A stretch of 64,000 nt of DNA from contig NZ_LMSG01000017.1 of assembly GCF_001428335.1 (NCBI RefSeq), positions 140 to 64,139 on the forward strand. Reading direction: 5' to 3'. Below the pieces are notes generated by a model. The model worked only from the letters and a program-made list of their open reading frames with translations. It was not told the origin of the DNA and made no database searches. Each line of letters starts with the position of its first letter. Position 1 is the stretch's first letter. The translations under genes were made by a program, and so were the position numbers. This DNA is from Arthrobacter sp. Soil762. GTDB taxonomy: Bacteria > Actinomycetota > Actinomycetes > Actinomycetales > Micrococcaceae. Shown piece by piece: positions 29,891-39,730 of this stretch.

Positions 29891-30409
29891 TCAGCCGTCC
29901 ACATCGTGGAGGTGATGGACCACGTCGTGCAAGAAGTACTGGGCCAGCGTCAGGACCGTGAATTCGGAACCGTTGCTGCGCAGGCCCCGCCGTCCCCACT
30001 CTGACTCCCGGACGCCGGCGAAGGACTCGGCAATCTGCTTGCCCTCGGCCGTCAGTTCGGCGCTGACCACGGCGGGATCGGCATTGGCGTAATCCTTTTC
30101 GACTGCCGTTTGGTCCTGGTCCCAGTTCTCAAACCGGGCGCCGTCGGCGTCGAGCATCAGGTTCAGCCGCTGGTCGAACAGCGTGAAGACGTCGCGGACG
30201 TGGCAGGCATATTCCAACGCCGACCACGTCCTGTCATCCGGGCGTTCTGCAACGTCAGGCCGGCGGAGGACGGCCCGCCAGCGCGGGAGCATGTTTTCCA
30301 CGCTGCCCGGCACCGTGGCCGGTGTGGCGGTGGAAGCATCGAAGGAGCACTCGGGGCACGGCCGGGAGAGGACCCAGGTCCAGTCCTTTTCATCAGGAAT
30401 GATAGGCAT
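29891..30409 (-). CDS. DinB-like / MDMPI-type putative metal-dependent protein
   Basis: A 172-residue four-helix-bundle protein of the DinB/YfiT superfamily. Histidines that could form the metal site are seen in LEYACHVRDVF (one) and in the C-terminal FLHDVVHHLHDV (several), a typical arrangement. A CPEC motif near the N-terminus (residues about 18-21) is an extra feature. In Actinobacteria such proteins are often mycothiol-dependent transferases, but no substrate can be read here. It ends 6 bp from cydDC and lies 9 bp upstream of the parC stop on the same strand, so it may be transcribed from parC. Confidence 0.75.
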   Translation of the reverse strand: MPIIPDEKDWTWVLSRPCPECSFDASTATPATVPGSVENMLPRWRAVLRRPDVAERPDDRTWSALEYACHVRDVFTLFDQRLNLMLDADGARFENWDQDQTAVEKDYANADPAVVSAELTAEGKQIAESFAGVRESEWGRRGLRSNGSEFTVLTLAQYFLHDVVHHLHDVDG

Positions 30410-30418
30410 GGCAGCAGT

Positions 30419-32929
30419 CTAGGACGGATCGCTCCAGGCCATGGCCGGACCCACCGCGTCAACTGCCTGGGACAGCGGAATCCCCGAACCGTCCCGCCGG
30501 CCGTGTTCCTGCGGCAGCGACCTGGCAATACCGGCCAGCGATGAGGCCTTCGCGGGTCCGTGCCCGGCCCACGCCAGCAGCAGCGTGTCTTCGCCCTTGA
30601 GGAACCTGTGGGCGCGAACCCCGGCTGTCGCACGGCCCTTGGCAGGGTATTCGGCGAAGGCCGTCACTTTCGCCGCACCCGGAGCGGTGCCCGGCAGGGC
30701 GCCGTTCGTGCCCGCAATGGTGACCACCACGGCGTCGTCGTCGGCGGCGGTGACCGCCCCGAAGAACAGCACCTGGTCCCCGGCGCCGAGCTTGATACCC
30801 ACCATGCCGCCGGCCGTCCTGCCCTGGGCCCGGACGTTGGCGGCGCCGAAACGGAGCAATTGAGCCTCACGGGTCAGGAACACCAGATCAGTCTCCTCAG
30901 ACCCGGCCGGCGCCACACCCACCACCTCGTCCTTGTCCTTGAGCGCAATGACTTCCCAGTCCTCGCGGTTCAGGGGGTAATCGGGCTGGACCCGCTTGAC
31001 CACACCCTGGGCGGTGCCGATGGCCAGGACTTCATCCAGCGGGGCGAACGCCACCAGCGCTTCACCCTTCAGGAGCGTGATGAAGTCCTTGGCCGGAACA
31101 CCGCCGGCGAGGTTGGGCAGGCCGGACATCGGCGGCAGCACCGGCATGTCCATGACCTGAAGCCGCAGCATCCGGCCCTGTGAGGTGACCGCCGCTATTT
31201 CCCCGCGGGCCGAGGTCTTGACCACTGAACGGAAAACGTCGTGCTTGGCCCGCGGCCCGGACTCGGCGAGGGGCTCCTGGTTGGACGTGCGCGCGATCTG
31301 GCCCGACGCCGTCAGGATGGCCCAGCAGGGATCGTCCGAGATCTCCAGGGCGAGCGGCGCGGCCTGGCCTTTGCCGTTGGGGGCGGCCGCCAGGGCTGCC
31401 GCCACGGTGGGGGAGACGGCCTCGGATTCGAGCAGGACCGTCCGTCGCGGCGTGCCGTATTTTTCGGCGATTTCGCCGAGTTCGGAGGACACAAGTCCGC
31501 GCAACCGCTCCTCGGAGCCGAGGATGGCTTCCAGTTCCGCGATCTCGCGGCGCAGCTCCTCCTGCTCCTTTTCAAGCTCGATCCGGGAGTACTTGGTCAG
31601 CTGCCGCAGCCGCAGTTCCAGGATGTAGTTGGCCTGGATCTCGGAAAGATCGTAGATGGACATCAGCCGGACCCTGGCCGCCGCCACCTCATCCGAGGAG
31701 CGGATGATCTGGATGACCTCATCGATGTCCACGATTGCGATCAGGAGGCCCTCCACCAGGTGCAGGCGGTCCTTCTTCTTACCCAGCCGGAACGACGTCC
31801 GCCGGCGCACCACATCGATCCGGTGCTCCACGTACACGGAAAGCAGCTTTACCAGGCCGAGGGTCTGCGGCTGGCCGTCCACCAGCGTCACGTTGTTGAT
31901 GCCGAAGGAATCCTCCATCGGCGAGTAGCGGTAGAGCTGCTGGAGCACGGCGTTCGGGTTGAATCCGTTTTTCAGCTCGATGACCAGGCGCAGGCCATGC
32001 TGGCGGTCCGTCAGGTCAACGATGTCACTGATCCCGGTCAGTTTCTTGCCATTGACGGCGTCCTTGATCTTCTCGATCACCTTTTCGGGGCCCACCATGT
32101 AGGGAAGCTCGGTGACCACCAGGCCGGTGCGCCGGGCCGAGAGCTGCTCGATCTCAACCTTCGCCCGGGTCTTGAAGGAACCGCGTCCGGTGGCGTAGGC
32201 GTCCCGGATGCCGTCCAGGCCCACGATCCGGCCGCCTGTTGGCAGGTCCGGCCCCGGCACAAAGCGCATGAGGTCATCGAGGGTCGCGTCCGGGTGGGCG
32301 ATCAGGTGCCGCGCGGCGGAGATGACCTCCACGAGGTTATGCGGGGCCATGTTGGTGGCCATCCCGACTGCGATACCCGTGGCGCCGTTGACCAGCAGGT
32401 TGGGGAACGCGGCCGGGAGGACATCCGGCTGGGTCAGCTGGTTGTCGTAGTTGGGGACAAAGTCCACCACGTCTTCGTCGAGGTGGTCGGTCAGCGTCAG
32501 GGCTGCTGCCGCGAGCCTCGCCTCCGTGTACCGGGGGGCCGCCGGGCCGTCGTCGAGGGAGCCGAAGTTGCCGTGGCCGTCAATCAGCGGCAGGCGCAGC
32601 GAGAAGTCCTGGGCCATCCGCACCATGGCGTCATAGATGGCGGTATCGCCGTGGGGGTGGAGCTTGCCCATGACCTCGCCCACCACACGGGCGCTCTTGA
32701 CGTGGCCGCGGTCCGGACGCAGGCCCATCTCACTCATCATGTACAGGATCCGGCGCTGGACCGGCTTGAGCCCGTCCCGGGCATCAGGCAGGGCCCTGGA
32801 GTAGATCACCGAATACGCATACTCCAGGAAGGAGCCTTCCATCTCGGACGTGACATCGATGTCCACGATGTTCTCGACGAAATCCTGGGGTGCGTCCCCG
32901 GCAGGGGCTGGGCTTTGGCGGCGGGCCAT
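30419..32929 (-). CDS. parC: Type IIA topoisomerase subunit A (ParC-like)
   Basis: An 836-residue DNA-cleaving subunit, partner of the ParE-like protein. The active-site tyrosine is Y134 in APRYTEARL. The quinolone pocket reads [10 protein letters not shown] with T96 at the E. coli Ser83 position and D100 at the Asp87 position. The tower and coiled-coil region includes [19 protein letters not shown]. The C-terminal beta-pinwheel repeats are present, but I find no QRRGGKG GyrA box, which favours a decatenase (topoisomerase IV) rather than gyrase. ATG at 32929. It is transcribed opposite to parE and separated from it by the cyd cluster. Confidence 0.9.
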   Translation of the reverse strand: MARRQSPAPAGDAPQDFVENIVDIDVTSEMEGSFLEYAYSVIYSRALPDARDGLKPVQRRILYMMSEMGLRPDRGHVKSARVVGEVMGKLHPHGDTAIYDAMVRMAQDFSLRLPLIDGHGNFGSLDDGPAAPRYTEARLAAAALTLTDHLDEDVVDFVPNYDNQLTQPDVLPAAFPNLLVNGATGIAVGMATNMAPHNLVEVISAARHLIAHPDATLDDLMRFVPGPDLPTGGRIVGLDGIRDAYATGRGSFKTRAKVEIEQLSARRTGLVVTELPYMVGPEKVIEKIKDAVNGKKLTGISDIVDLTDRQHGLRLVIELKNGFNPNAVLQQLYRYSPMEDSFGINNVTLVDGQPQTLGLVKLLSVYVEHRIDVVRRRTSFRLGKKKDRLHLVEGLLIAIVDIDEVIQIIRSSDEVAAARVRLMSIYDLSEIQANYILELRLRQLTKYSRIELEKEQEELRREIAELEAILGSEERLRGLVSSELGEIAEKYGTPRRTVLLESEAVSPTVAAALAAAPNGKGQAAPLALEISDDPCWAILTASGQIARTSNQEPLAESGPRAKHDVFRSVVKTSARGEIAAVTSQGRMLRLQVMDMPVLPPMSGLPNLAGGVPAKDFITLLKGEALVAFAPLDEVLAIGTAQGVVKRVQPDYPLNREDWEVIALKDKDEVVGVAPAGSEETDLVFLTREAQLLRFGAANVRAQGRTAGGMVGIKLGAGDQVLFFGAVTAADDDAVVVTIAGTNGALPGTAPGAAKVTAFAEYPAKGRATAGVRAHRFLKGEDTLLLAWAGHGPAKASSLAGIARSLPQEHGRRDGSGIPLSQAVDAVGPAMAWSDPS

Positions 32930-33022
32930 AGGGCTGGTGGATCCTTCTGGGTTACGGGTGGTGCTGTGGTCTGGGCGCAGGTGTGGAGGATAACTCCGGG
33001 CACACGGCCTGCGCTGTCAGTT

Positions 33023-33041
33023 TGTGGTTAGGCTAAGCCTA
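33023..33041. promoter_or_regulatory. Iron-box-like palindrome overlapping -10 and start of the Pat-type gene
   Basis: By eye the 19 bp match 14 positions of the DtxR/IdeR consensus TTAGGTTAGGCTAACCTAA. They contain a perfect TAGGCT-A-AGCCTA inverted repeat at 33029-33041. TAGGCT at 33029-33034 is also a TANNNT -10 element ending 6 nt before the ATG, so the site would overlap a leaderless promoter. Confidence 0.4.
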
Positions 33042-35725
33042 TGGTGGATCAGCCCGGGGACGGCGAATATCCGGAACATTGGGAAGCCGATGTCGTGCTC
33101 CGTGACGGCGGCACAGCCCATCTGAGGCCCATCCACCCCAGCGATGCGGACGCGGTCCAGGCTTTCCACACCGGGCAATCGCAGAACTCAATCTACATGC
33201 GCTTCTTCGCATTCAAGGCCCGGCTGTCCAGCAAGGAGCTCAAGCGCTTCACCGAAGTGGACTACAAGGACCGGGTTGCCCTGGTGATCACCATCGGCGG
33301 CGAAATCCTGGGGATCGGCCGCTACGACAGGCTGGATGACCCCCTCGAGGCCGAAGTTGCGTTCAACATCGCCGACGCCCACCAGGGCCGGGGCATCGGC
33401 TCAATCCTGCTCGAACACCTTGCCGCAGCCGCCCACGAAAACGGGATCCGCCGCTTCAGCGCCGAAGTGCTGCCCGAAAACCGCAAAATGCTGATGGTGT
33501 TCGCCGACGCCGGCTACGACGTCAAACGCCACTTCGACGACGGCGTGGTGAGCCTGGAGTTCAACATCGACCCCACCGAAAAGTCCCGGGCGGTGATGGA
33601 GTCACGCGAGCACCGCGCCGAGGCGAGGAGCGTCCGGGACCTGCTGGCGCCGTCGTCCATTGCAGTCATCGGCGCGAGCCGCAAGTGGGGGACCGTGGGG
33701 TACCAGCTGCTGGAACACATCATTGAAGGCGGTTTTTCCGGGCAGGTCTACGCCATCAACCCGGAGGCACTGGAGCTCGCCGGAATGCTGTCCTTCGGCC
33801 GGATTTCCGAGATCCCGGAGCCGGTGGGGCTGGCCGTGATCGCCGTCCCTTACGAGGAAGTGGCCACCGTGGTTGACCAGTGCGCCGCGGCCGGGGTCAA
33901 GGGGCTGGTGATTGCCTCCGCGGGCTTCGCGGACGACGGCGAACGCGGCCTCACCCGCCAGCGCAACCTGGTCCGCAAGGCCCGGGCCAACGGCATGAGG
34001 GTGATCGGGCCCGCGTCCCTGGGGATCGTGAACACCCATCCCGACGTGAAACTGAACGCCTCCATGGCGCCCTCACTGCCGCGGCGCGGGGGCCTGGGCC
34101 TGTTCAGCCAGTCGGCGGCGATCGGTGTTTCCCTCTACGCGGCGTCACACCGCCGCAGGCTGGGCCTGTCCACGTTCCTGTCGGCGGGCAACCGTGCGGA
34201 CGTCTCCGGCAACGACATCATGCAGTTCTGGGAGGACGACGCCGACACCGCCGCGGTGGGCCTCTACCTGGAGTCGATCGGGAACCCCCGCAAATTCTCC
34301 CGGATCGCCCGGCGGCTCGCCCGCACCAAGCCCGTGGTAGTGGCCAAGTCGGAAACCATGGGCTTGCGGCTGCCGCCCGGCCACGCCGTCCGGACCACCC
34401 AGGCGCCCGCCGGTGCGCTGGACGCCATGATGCGCCAGGCCGGCGTCATCAGGGTCGAGACCATCGAACAGCTGATGGACATCACCCAGATAGTGTCCAG
34501 CCAGCCGCTCCCGGCGGGGCCCGGACTGGCCATCTTCAGCAACTCCCTGGCGCTGGGCAAAGTGGTGGCGGACAGCGCCGAGGCCCACGGCCTGACCGTG
34601 GATGGCATCATCACGGACGTGGATCTCGACGCCGGCATGTCCCTGGCGCTGCCGGCCCTCCGCCACAGCCTCCAGGACACGCTCGCGTCCGACGCCGTCC
34701 ACGCCGTGGTGGCCGCGCTGCTGCCGGTGCGTGGCCTGACCGTGGACCATATCGCCGAGGTCCTGGCCGAATGCTCGGCCGCCGCCGGAAAGCCGGTAGT
34801 CGCTGCCTTCACCGGCATCCTTGATCCCTCCATCTACGTGGAGGGCATGGTGGGAGGTGAGGGCCGGACAGTGCCATGCTTCTCGAACGCCGGTGCGGCT
34901 GTGGCGGCGCTCGCCGCCGTCGTGCGCTACGCGGAATGGGTGGCGCGGGACCCCGGCCACTTTGTCCAACCTGACGGCTGCGATCCGGAAGGCGCACGGA
35001 TCCTGCTGGATCAGCTTCTGCGCGATGTCCACGGGGAGCACCTTAAGACCCTCGATCCGGCGTCCGCGGCAGAGCTGCTGGCGCACTACGGCATTGCGGT
35101 GCTCCCGTCCGCCGGTTTCGACTCAGAGGACGAGGCGGTTGCTGCCGCCGGCAGGCTGGGCTGGCCGGTCGCGCTGAAAACGACCGACCCGGCGCTCCGC
35201 CACCGCCTGGACCTGGGCGGAGTCCGCCTCGACGTCGAGGATCCGGATTCCCTCCGCCGCAACATCGTGCAGATGCGGCGCTCACTGGCACCCTACGGTT
35301 CGCCGGCCCTGGAGGTGCAGTCCATGGCCCCGGTGGGGCAGGCGTGCACGTTCCGGGCCATTGAGGATCCGCTGCTTGGACCGGTAGTCTCCTTCGGGCT
35401 GGCCGGGGACGCCGTCAACCTGCTGGATGACTGGGCACACCGCGTTCCTCCGCTGTCCGCGGCCGACGTGAAAGACTTCATCCGTGGGCCCCGGGCCGCC
35501 CGCAAACTCTTCGGCTACCAGGGCCTTCCCGCCGTGGACATTGACGCCCTGGAGGAAGTCGCCGGGCGGTTGGCCTGGATGAAGGACAACCATCCGGAAA
35601 TAGCCTTGGTGGAATTCAATCCGGTCCTCTGCGGAACCCGGGGCGTGAACATCCTGGCCGCAGATATCCGGATCGGCAACGCAGCACAGCGTACCGACAG
35701 CGCCCGCCGGGCCATGCTGGGCTGA
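33041..35725 (+). CDS. GNAT + ADP-forming acyl-CoA synthetase-like protein acetyltransferase (Pat type)
   Basis: An 894-residue fusion. Residues about 15-185 are a GNAT acetyltransferase with the acetyl-CoA loop HQGRGIGS near 115-121. Residues about 195-660 are a CoA-binding and succinyl-CoA-ligase-like region (SSIAVIGASRKWGTVGYQLL; GLGLFSQSAAIGVSLYA). Residues about 665-894 are an ATP-grasp-like domain (ILDQLLRDVHG; GWPVALKTTDPALRHR). In enterobacterial Pat the GNAT domain is C-terminal; here it is N-terminal, as in other actinobacterial forms. The family acetylates and inactivates AMP-forming acyl-CoA synthetases, which is inferred here. No cyclic-nucleotide domain is seen. Translation may start at ATG 33041 or GTG 33044. 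Confidence 0.88.
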   Translation: MVDQPGDGEYPEHWEADVVLRDGGTAHLRPIHPSDADAVQAFHTGQSQNSIYMRFFAFKARLSSKELKRFTEVDYKDRVALVITIGGEILGIGRYDRLDDPLEAEVAFNIADAHQGRGIGSILLEHLAAAAHENGIRRFSAEVLPENRKMLMVFADAGYDVKRHFDDGVVSLEFNIDPTEKSRAVMESREHRAEARSVRDLLAPSSIAVIGASRKWGTVGYQLLEHIIEGGFSGQVYAINPEALELAGMLSFGRISEIPEPVGLAVIAVPYEEVATVVDQCAAAGVKGLVIASAGFADDGERGLTRQRNLVRKARANGMRVIGPASLGIVNTHPDVKLNASMAPSLPRRGGLGLFSQSAAIGVSLYAASHRRRLGLSTFLSAGNRADVSGNDIMQFWEDDADTAAVGLYLESIGNPRKFSRIARRLARTKPVVVAKSETMGLRLPPGHAVRTTQAPAGALDAMMRQAGVIRVETIEQLMDITQIVSSQPLPAGPGLAIFSNSLALGKVVADSAEAHGLTVDGIITDVDLDAGMSLALPALRHSLQDTLASDAVHAVVAALLPVRGLTVDHIAEVLAECSAAAGKPVVAAFTGILDPSIYVEGMVGGEGRTVPCFSNAGAAVAALAAVVRYAEWVARDPGHFVQPDGCDPEGARILLDQLLRDVHGEHLKTLDPASAAELLAHYGIAVLPSAGFDSEDEAVAAAGRLGWPVALKTTDPALRHRLDLGGVRLDVEDPDSLRRNIVQMRRSLAPYGSPALEVQSMAPVGQACTFRAIEDPLLGPVVSFGLAGDAVNLLDDWAHRVPPLSAADVKDFIRGPRAARKLFGYQGLPAVDIDALEEVAGRLAWMKDNHPEIALVEFNPVLCGTRGVNILAADIRIGNAAQRTDSARRAMLG

Positions 35726-35767
35726 CCGCGGTTAGCATGTCCCCGGCCGATCTGTGAAAATGGGGGG

Positions 35768-36514
35768 ATGAGCTCACAGCCTTCCCCGTCGACGCCTTCC
35801 ACCTCCGGCAGTGACAGCCAGGCAACCCGCCCCCACAGCTCACACAGCCACACGCCGCAGGGCCAGAGCCTGGACGGTGCGCTCCAGAAGGCTGGTTTCT
35901 ACCCGCGCCTGGTGGCCGACGTCGTTGACGACGCCCTCGACGGGCGCGAATGCGTGGCCCACCTGGTGCACCTGGAAACCCACTTTGACCGGGCTGAAGT
36001 CCGCCGCCACATCACCGTGCTGGTCCTGACCTCAGACATGCTGGTGATCACCCACGTGGACGACCAACAGCTCGATGAGGCCGGCGAACAGATCGTGGCC
36101 CAGATTTCCACCGAATCCGTGCCCGTCGCGCAGATCCGCTCCGTGGTCCTGAGCTACATGTACTCCCAGCCGCAGGACTACAAGCCCTCGGACCCGGTCC
36201 GGGAAGTCACCCTCGCCATTGCCTGGTCCGGCGGCCAGCGGCTGGACATGGGCCCCGCCAGCTGCGGCGACCCGCAATGCGAGGCAGACCACGGCTATAG
36301 CGGCACCATTGCCCAGGAGGACATCGTCCTGCGGATCAGCGCCGAAGCCGACGGTCCGCAGGCCGTCCAGGACGCCAAACTCTTTGCCCGCGCCCTGCGG
36401 GCCGTGAACACCGGCTCCACGGCTCCCGTGCCGCACGCCGGCCAGACACTCCAGCCCCGGCCCCGGACGGGTGTGTTCGGAAACCGGCTCAGCCGCGGGC
36501 ACCAGCAGCGCTGA
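35768..36514 (+). CDS. DUF5998 family protein
   Basis: A 248-residue actinobacterial protein of unknown function. A low-complexity Ser/Pro/His-rich N-terminus of about 38 residues precedes the conserved part LDGALQKAGFYPRLVADVVDD. It continues with LETHFDRAEVRRHITVLVLT, a recognisable DUF5998 stretch, and YSGTIAQEDIVLRISAEADG. A CGDPQC pair of cysteines sits around residue 170. There are no membrane helices. The start ATG is preceded by a run of G residues. It ends 1 nt before the next gene's ATG, so the two are translationally coupled. Confidence 0.82.
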   Translation: MSSQPSPSTPSTSGSDSQATRPHSSHSHTPQGQSLDGALQKAGFYPRLVADVVDDALDGRECVAHLVHLETHFDRAEVRRHITVLVLTSDMLVITHVDDQQLDEAGEQIVAQISTESVPVAQIRSVVLSYMYSQPQDYKPSDPVREVTLAIAWSGGQRLDMGPASCGDPQCEADHGYSGTIAQEDIVLRISAEADGPQAVQDAKLFARALRAVNTGSTAPVPHAGQTLQPRPRTGVFGNRLSRGHQQR

Positions 36515-36515
36515 G

Positions 36516-37760
36516 ATGCCGGACCAAGGGAAAGCAACAGTCTCCCCAGCCTCTTCCGCAGCGGTTTCCCACGGGGCCTCCCCGCAGCTGAGCATGCCGC
36601 CCGCGCCTGCCTTTGGGCGGCGGTCCATCGGGGATGTCCTCACCAGCGCGGCGGCCAGCCTCGGGGTAGAAGGTTTCACGAACTCCCTGGGCCTTCCGCC
36701 GGCGTCGCGCGTCTGCGTGGTCCTGGCCGACGGCCTGGGCCGGAACCTGCTCAAACAGAAGTCTGCCCACACACCCTTCCTGCGCTCCGTGATGCAGTCC
36801 GGGCAGGGGGAAGTTCCCGTCTGGCTGGACTCCACGTTCCCCTCAACCACGGCCGCTGCCCTGGCCAGCTTCGGCACAGGACTCCCGCCCGGCCAGCACG
36901 GAATGGTGGGCTATGACGTCCTGGACCCGGACCAGGACAAAGTCGTCAACATGCTCGGCAACTGGGATGCCAAGGTGGACCCCGCTGAGTGGCAGCCGTT
37001 CCCTACCGTCCTCGAACGGGCTGCCGAATCAGTTAATGTGACCACGGTCAGCCTGCCGCAGTTCGGCAACTCGCCCATGACGCAGGCGGCCCTCCGCGGC
37101 GGGAATTTCGTTTCTGCCGTGACGGCCCACGCGCGCACAGAAGCCGCGGCCGAAGCCATGGACACAGCCGGCAAGTCCCTGATGTACTTCTACGTCAACG
37201 AACTGGATAAGGCCGGCCACCGGCACGGTTGCCAGTCCGAACAGTGGGAGCACCAGCTCGAAGAGCTTGACGCAACCGTCAAACGGCTCAACGCGTCGCT
37301 GCCGGCAGGGACCACCGTCCTGCTCACCGCGGACCACGGGATGCTCGACGTCCCGGAACAGCAGCGGATCGACTTCGCCGCGGACGCGTCGCTTGTTGAC
37401 GGCGTGCGGCATACGGCGGGGGAGCCCCGGATGGTCCATCTCTACCTTGAGGATGCGGCAGACGCCGCGGGCCGGGAGCGATTGCTGGGCGCGTGGCGTG
37501 CCCGTTTCGGCGACAGGATCTGGGCCTTTACCCGGGAAGATGCCATCGCCGCCGGACTGTTCGGGACACTGCGCCCGGCCGTCGGGCCCCGGATTGGCGA
37601 CATCATGATTGCGGCCCGGGACGCGCTGGCCCTCTACGACACCCGCCGCGGGCGCCCAGCCGCCATGGAGGTGGTGGGCCAGCACGGCTCGCTGACCAAA
37701 GCGGAACGCGAAGTACCGCTGCTGTGCTTTAAGGCCGAAGGCAAGCCACGGCGACGCTGA
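36516..37760 (+). CDS. Alkaline-phosphatase-superfamily phosphodiesterase / nucleotide pyrophosphatase
   Basis: A 414-residue metal-dependent hydrolase. The metal site begins at VCVVLADGLGRNLL, and the nucleophile region is LDSTFPSTTAAALASFGTGLPPGQHGMVGY, with a threonine in the FPSTT motif as in NPP-type enzymes. Later ligands are ELDKAGHRHG and LLTADHGMLDVP. There is no signal peptide, so the protein appears cytoplasmic. I choose ATG 36516 because it sits just after the DUF5998 stop; an upstream in-frame start at 36471 would overlap that gene. The substrate is unknown. It is convergent with sepH, 4 bp apart. Confidence 0.88.
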   Translation: MPDQGKATVSPASSAAVSHGASPQLSMPPAPAFGRRSIGDVLTSAAASLGVEGFTNSLGLPPASRVCVVLADGLGRNLLKQKSAHTPFLRSVMQSGQGEVPVWLDSTFPSTTAAALASFGTGLPPGQHGMVGYDVLDPDQDKVVNMLGNWDAKVDPAEWQPFPTVLERAAESVNVTTVSLPQFGNSPMTQAALRGGNFVSAVTAHARTEAAAEAMDTAGKSLMYFYVNELDKAGHRHGCQSEQWEHQLEELDATVKRLNASLPAGTTVLLTADHGMLDVPEQQRIDFAADASLVDGVRHTAGEPRMVHLYLEDAADAAGRERLLGAWRARFGDRIWAFTREDAIAAGLFGTLRPAVGPRIGDIMIAARDALALYDTRRGRPAAMEVVGQHGSLTKAEREVPLLCFKAEGKPRRR

Positions 37761-37764
37761 GGCG

Positions 37765-39138
37765 TCAGTCCCGCTTAGTCCCGAACACGATCTCGTCCCA
37801 GCTGGGAACCGTGGACCGCTTCGGTTTAGCGGGCTGCCGTTCAGGCTGGTCCGCATCATGGTCGGGGTGCTGGCCCGATCCTGCGTCGTCGGTGCCGGCC
37901 GCGTAGGCTGCCCGGCGCGGGCTGCCGCCGCCCAGCAGCTCGTCCAGGCCCACGTTCGGCGCGGGACGCCCCGGAGCTGTCTCGCCGGGGGCACCCTGCC
38001 CTGCGGGACAAAGCGGGGACGCCACAATGGTGACTTCCCTCGTTTCGGTGCTGACGCCGTCGTGCAGTTTCAGGACGTCGTCATCCTCGGAGTCCCGGTG
38101 CGGCGGGATGAGGCTCAGCCGGGACAGCATTGACGGCCGCGCATCACGCTTGCGGGTGAGTGGATCGGCGGCCGCGGCGTCATCCTGCGCGGTGGACTCG
38201 GCAGGTGCTGCCTCGCGCGTTTCGGGCTCCCGGTACTTCTGTTCCCTGGAATCCGGTTCAGGGACCACCTCAGAGGGACGTGGATGGGCAGCGGGCACGC
38301 CGTGGGTCAGCAACAGCGCCAGGGCGTCGTCCGCGTCTTCGTCGACACCCAGACGCTGGCCGCGGCGTGAACGGAGCATATCCAGGAGACCGTCAGATTC
38401 CCTGGCCTGCGGGACGGCCTGCGGGCCGGTCGAATTTCGGGCGGCCGCTGCTTCCGCGTCGGTTTCAAAGTCAAACGGGCGGTCCGAGACGGCAGTGAGA
38501 CGGCGGGCCGGAACGGGACCGTCCAGCGGTTCCAGCTCACTGAGCTGCTGGGCCCAGCGGTTGGCGTTCTGCAGCGACTTGCGGGCCGGGCTGAACGTCC
38601 ACTGCGCAGGCGGCTCTTCCCCGATGCCGGAGGTGCCGTCCTTTTTGGCTTCAAAACGGGCCACCACGGTCCAATTGCCGTCCTGGCGCCGCCACGAATC
38701 CCACTCCACGGTGGAAGGTTCAATCCCGTGGGCTGAGAGCCGGTGGTTGACCATGTCGTGGAGGGAAGCCGGGTGGTCGCCGAAAATGGAGCGGTAGGTG
38801 TCATGGCCGGGGGAGGGCGAAGCCACTTCCACCTTCCGTGCCTGTTGCGCTACATACTCCCGCTCTGCAAGGACAGGGCCCTCATACCGCTCGACTTTTG
38901 CGAGGGGAAGCCCGGAAAGCTCAGCCACGTCCGCTGCGGTGGCACCGCTGCGGATCCGTGACTGGATGTCCCGCGGGGACATGGCAATGGGCGCAGCCGC
39001 GGAAGCCGTCTTCGCCGAAGACCGGCTGGCCGTCCGCAGTGCTTCATCGATCGGCAGCTGGAACATCTCGCCGCCGGCACCGCTCAACAGGAGATGCTCC
39101 CCGTCGTCGTGTACGCCTACAAGCCGTAGATCCTGCAT
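37765..39138 (-). CDS. sepH: Septation protein SepH (DUF3071)
   Basis: SepH stimulates FtsZ assembly in Actinobacteria. This homologue has 457 residues. The conserved N-terminal domain starts MQDLRLVGVHDDGEHLLLSG and includes a helix-turn-helix-like MSPRDIQSRIRSGATAADVAELSGLPLAKVERYEGPVLAEREYVA, as expected for DUF3071. The C-terminal two-thirds are Pro/Ala/Asp-rich and look disordered, ending in a basic KPKRSTVPSWDEIVFGTKRD motif typical of the family. ATG 39138 is chosen because GGAGGA lies 5-6 nt before it; a longer frame from 39183 lacks such support. Confidence 0.9.
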   Translation of the reverse strand: MQDLRLVGVHDDGEHLLLSGAGGEMFQLPIDEALRTASRSSAKTASAAAPIAMSPRDIQSRIRSGATAADVAELSGLPLAKVERYEGPVLAEREYVAQQARKVEVASPSPGHDTYRSIFGDHPASLHDMVNHRLSAHGIEPSTVEWDSWRRQDGNWTVVARFEAKKDGTSGIGEEPPAQWTFSPARKSLQNANRWAQQLSELEPLDGPVPARRLTAVSDRPFDFETDAEAAAARNSTGPQAVPQARESDGLLDMLRSRRGQRLGVDEDADDALALLLTHGVPAAHPRPSEVVPEPDSREQKYREPETREAAPAESTAQDDAAAADPLTRKRDARPSMLSRLSLIPPHRDSEDDDVLKLHDGVSTETREVTIVASPLCPAGQGAPGETAPGRPAPNVGLDELLGGGSPRRAAYAAGTDDAGSGQHPDHDADQPERQPAKPKRSTVPSWDEIVFGTKRD

Positions 39139-39420
39139 ACAAATCCTCCACCCTGGCATTACTATCAATCGAAACTCTGCCACTCACCGGCACCCTTTTG
39201 GGTTAGGAGCAAGGGCGCGCCGCGATATTCCGGCACTTTCGGACACCAGTGCGGTCAGCGGCGGGGGTTTGCGCAGTGCCAGCGGACCGCACCGGGCGCG
39301 GAAGTCTGGATTTTGCCGCGTGCATGCGGAAGGATGAGCCCACGCCGGGCACAAACATGAGGTGTCCGGCGTTATCAAGGGTGTCACCCGCTGACCGGAA
39401 AGGAATGGAGTTAAGCCGCG
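39139..39420. other. Divergent control region between sepH and the DUF4193 gene
   Basis: I see no gene, clear repeat or convincing paired -35/-10 in these 282 bp. A purine-rich GGAAAGGAATGGAG ends about 10 nt before the DUF4193 start and can serve as its ribosome-binding site. Confidence 0.35.
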
Positions 39421-39720
39421 ATGGCCACCGACTACGATGCGCCGCGAAAATCCGAAGAAGACCTCACCGAGGATTCGCTGGAGGATCTGAAAACCCGGCG
39501 ATCAGATAACCCGACGGCCGCGGTTGATGTGGACGAAAGCGACCTCGCCGCAGGCTACGAGCTTCCCGGGGCGGACCTGTCCGGCGAGGAGCTGCTGGTT
39601 CTGGTGGTGCCTCCACAAGCGGACGAGTTTACGTGTTCCTCGTGCTTCCTGGTCCGGCACCGTTCGCAGATTGCGCGGGAAAAGGACGGCCATTTCTATT
39701 GCAAGGAGTGTGAGGGCTGA
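39421..39720 (+). CDS. DUF4193 family small protein
   Basis: A 99-residue protein found throughout Actinobacteria; the M. tuberculosis homologue is Rv2699c near dut. It is strongly acidic at the N-terminus and carries two CxxC pairs, FTCSSCFLV and YCKECEG, that can form a zinc ribbon. RSQIAREKDG lies between them. It probably binds zinc and resembles RNA-polymerase-associated small proteins, but its function is not established. It is convergent with the DUF3093 gene, with a 10-bp gap. Confidence 0.9.
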   Translation: MATDYDAPRKSEEDLTEDSLEDLKTRRSDNPTAAVDVDESDLAAGYELPGADLSGEELLVLVVPPQADEFTCSSCFLVRHRSQIAREKDGHFYCKECEG

Positions 39721-39730
39721 TGCGGGGTGC

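Noticed and set aside
31241..33031. 596-codon open frame antisense to parC
   Set aside because: It is a shadow of the ParC-like gene, whose own frame contains all topoisomerase motifs.
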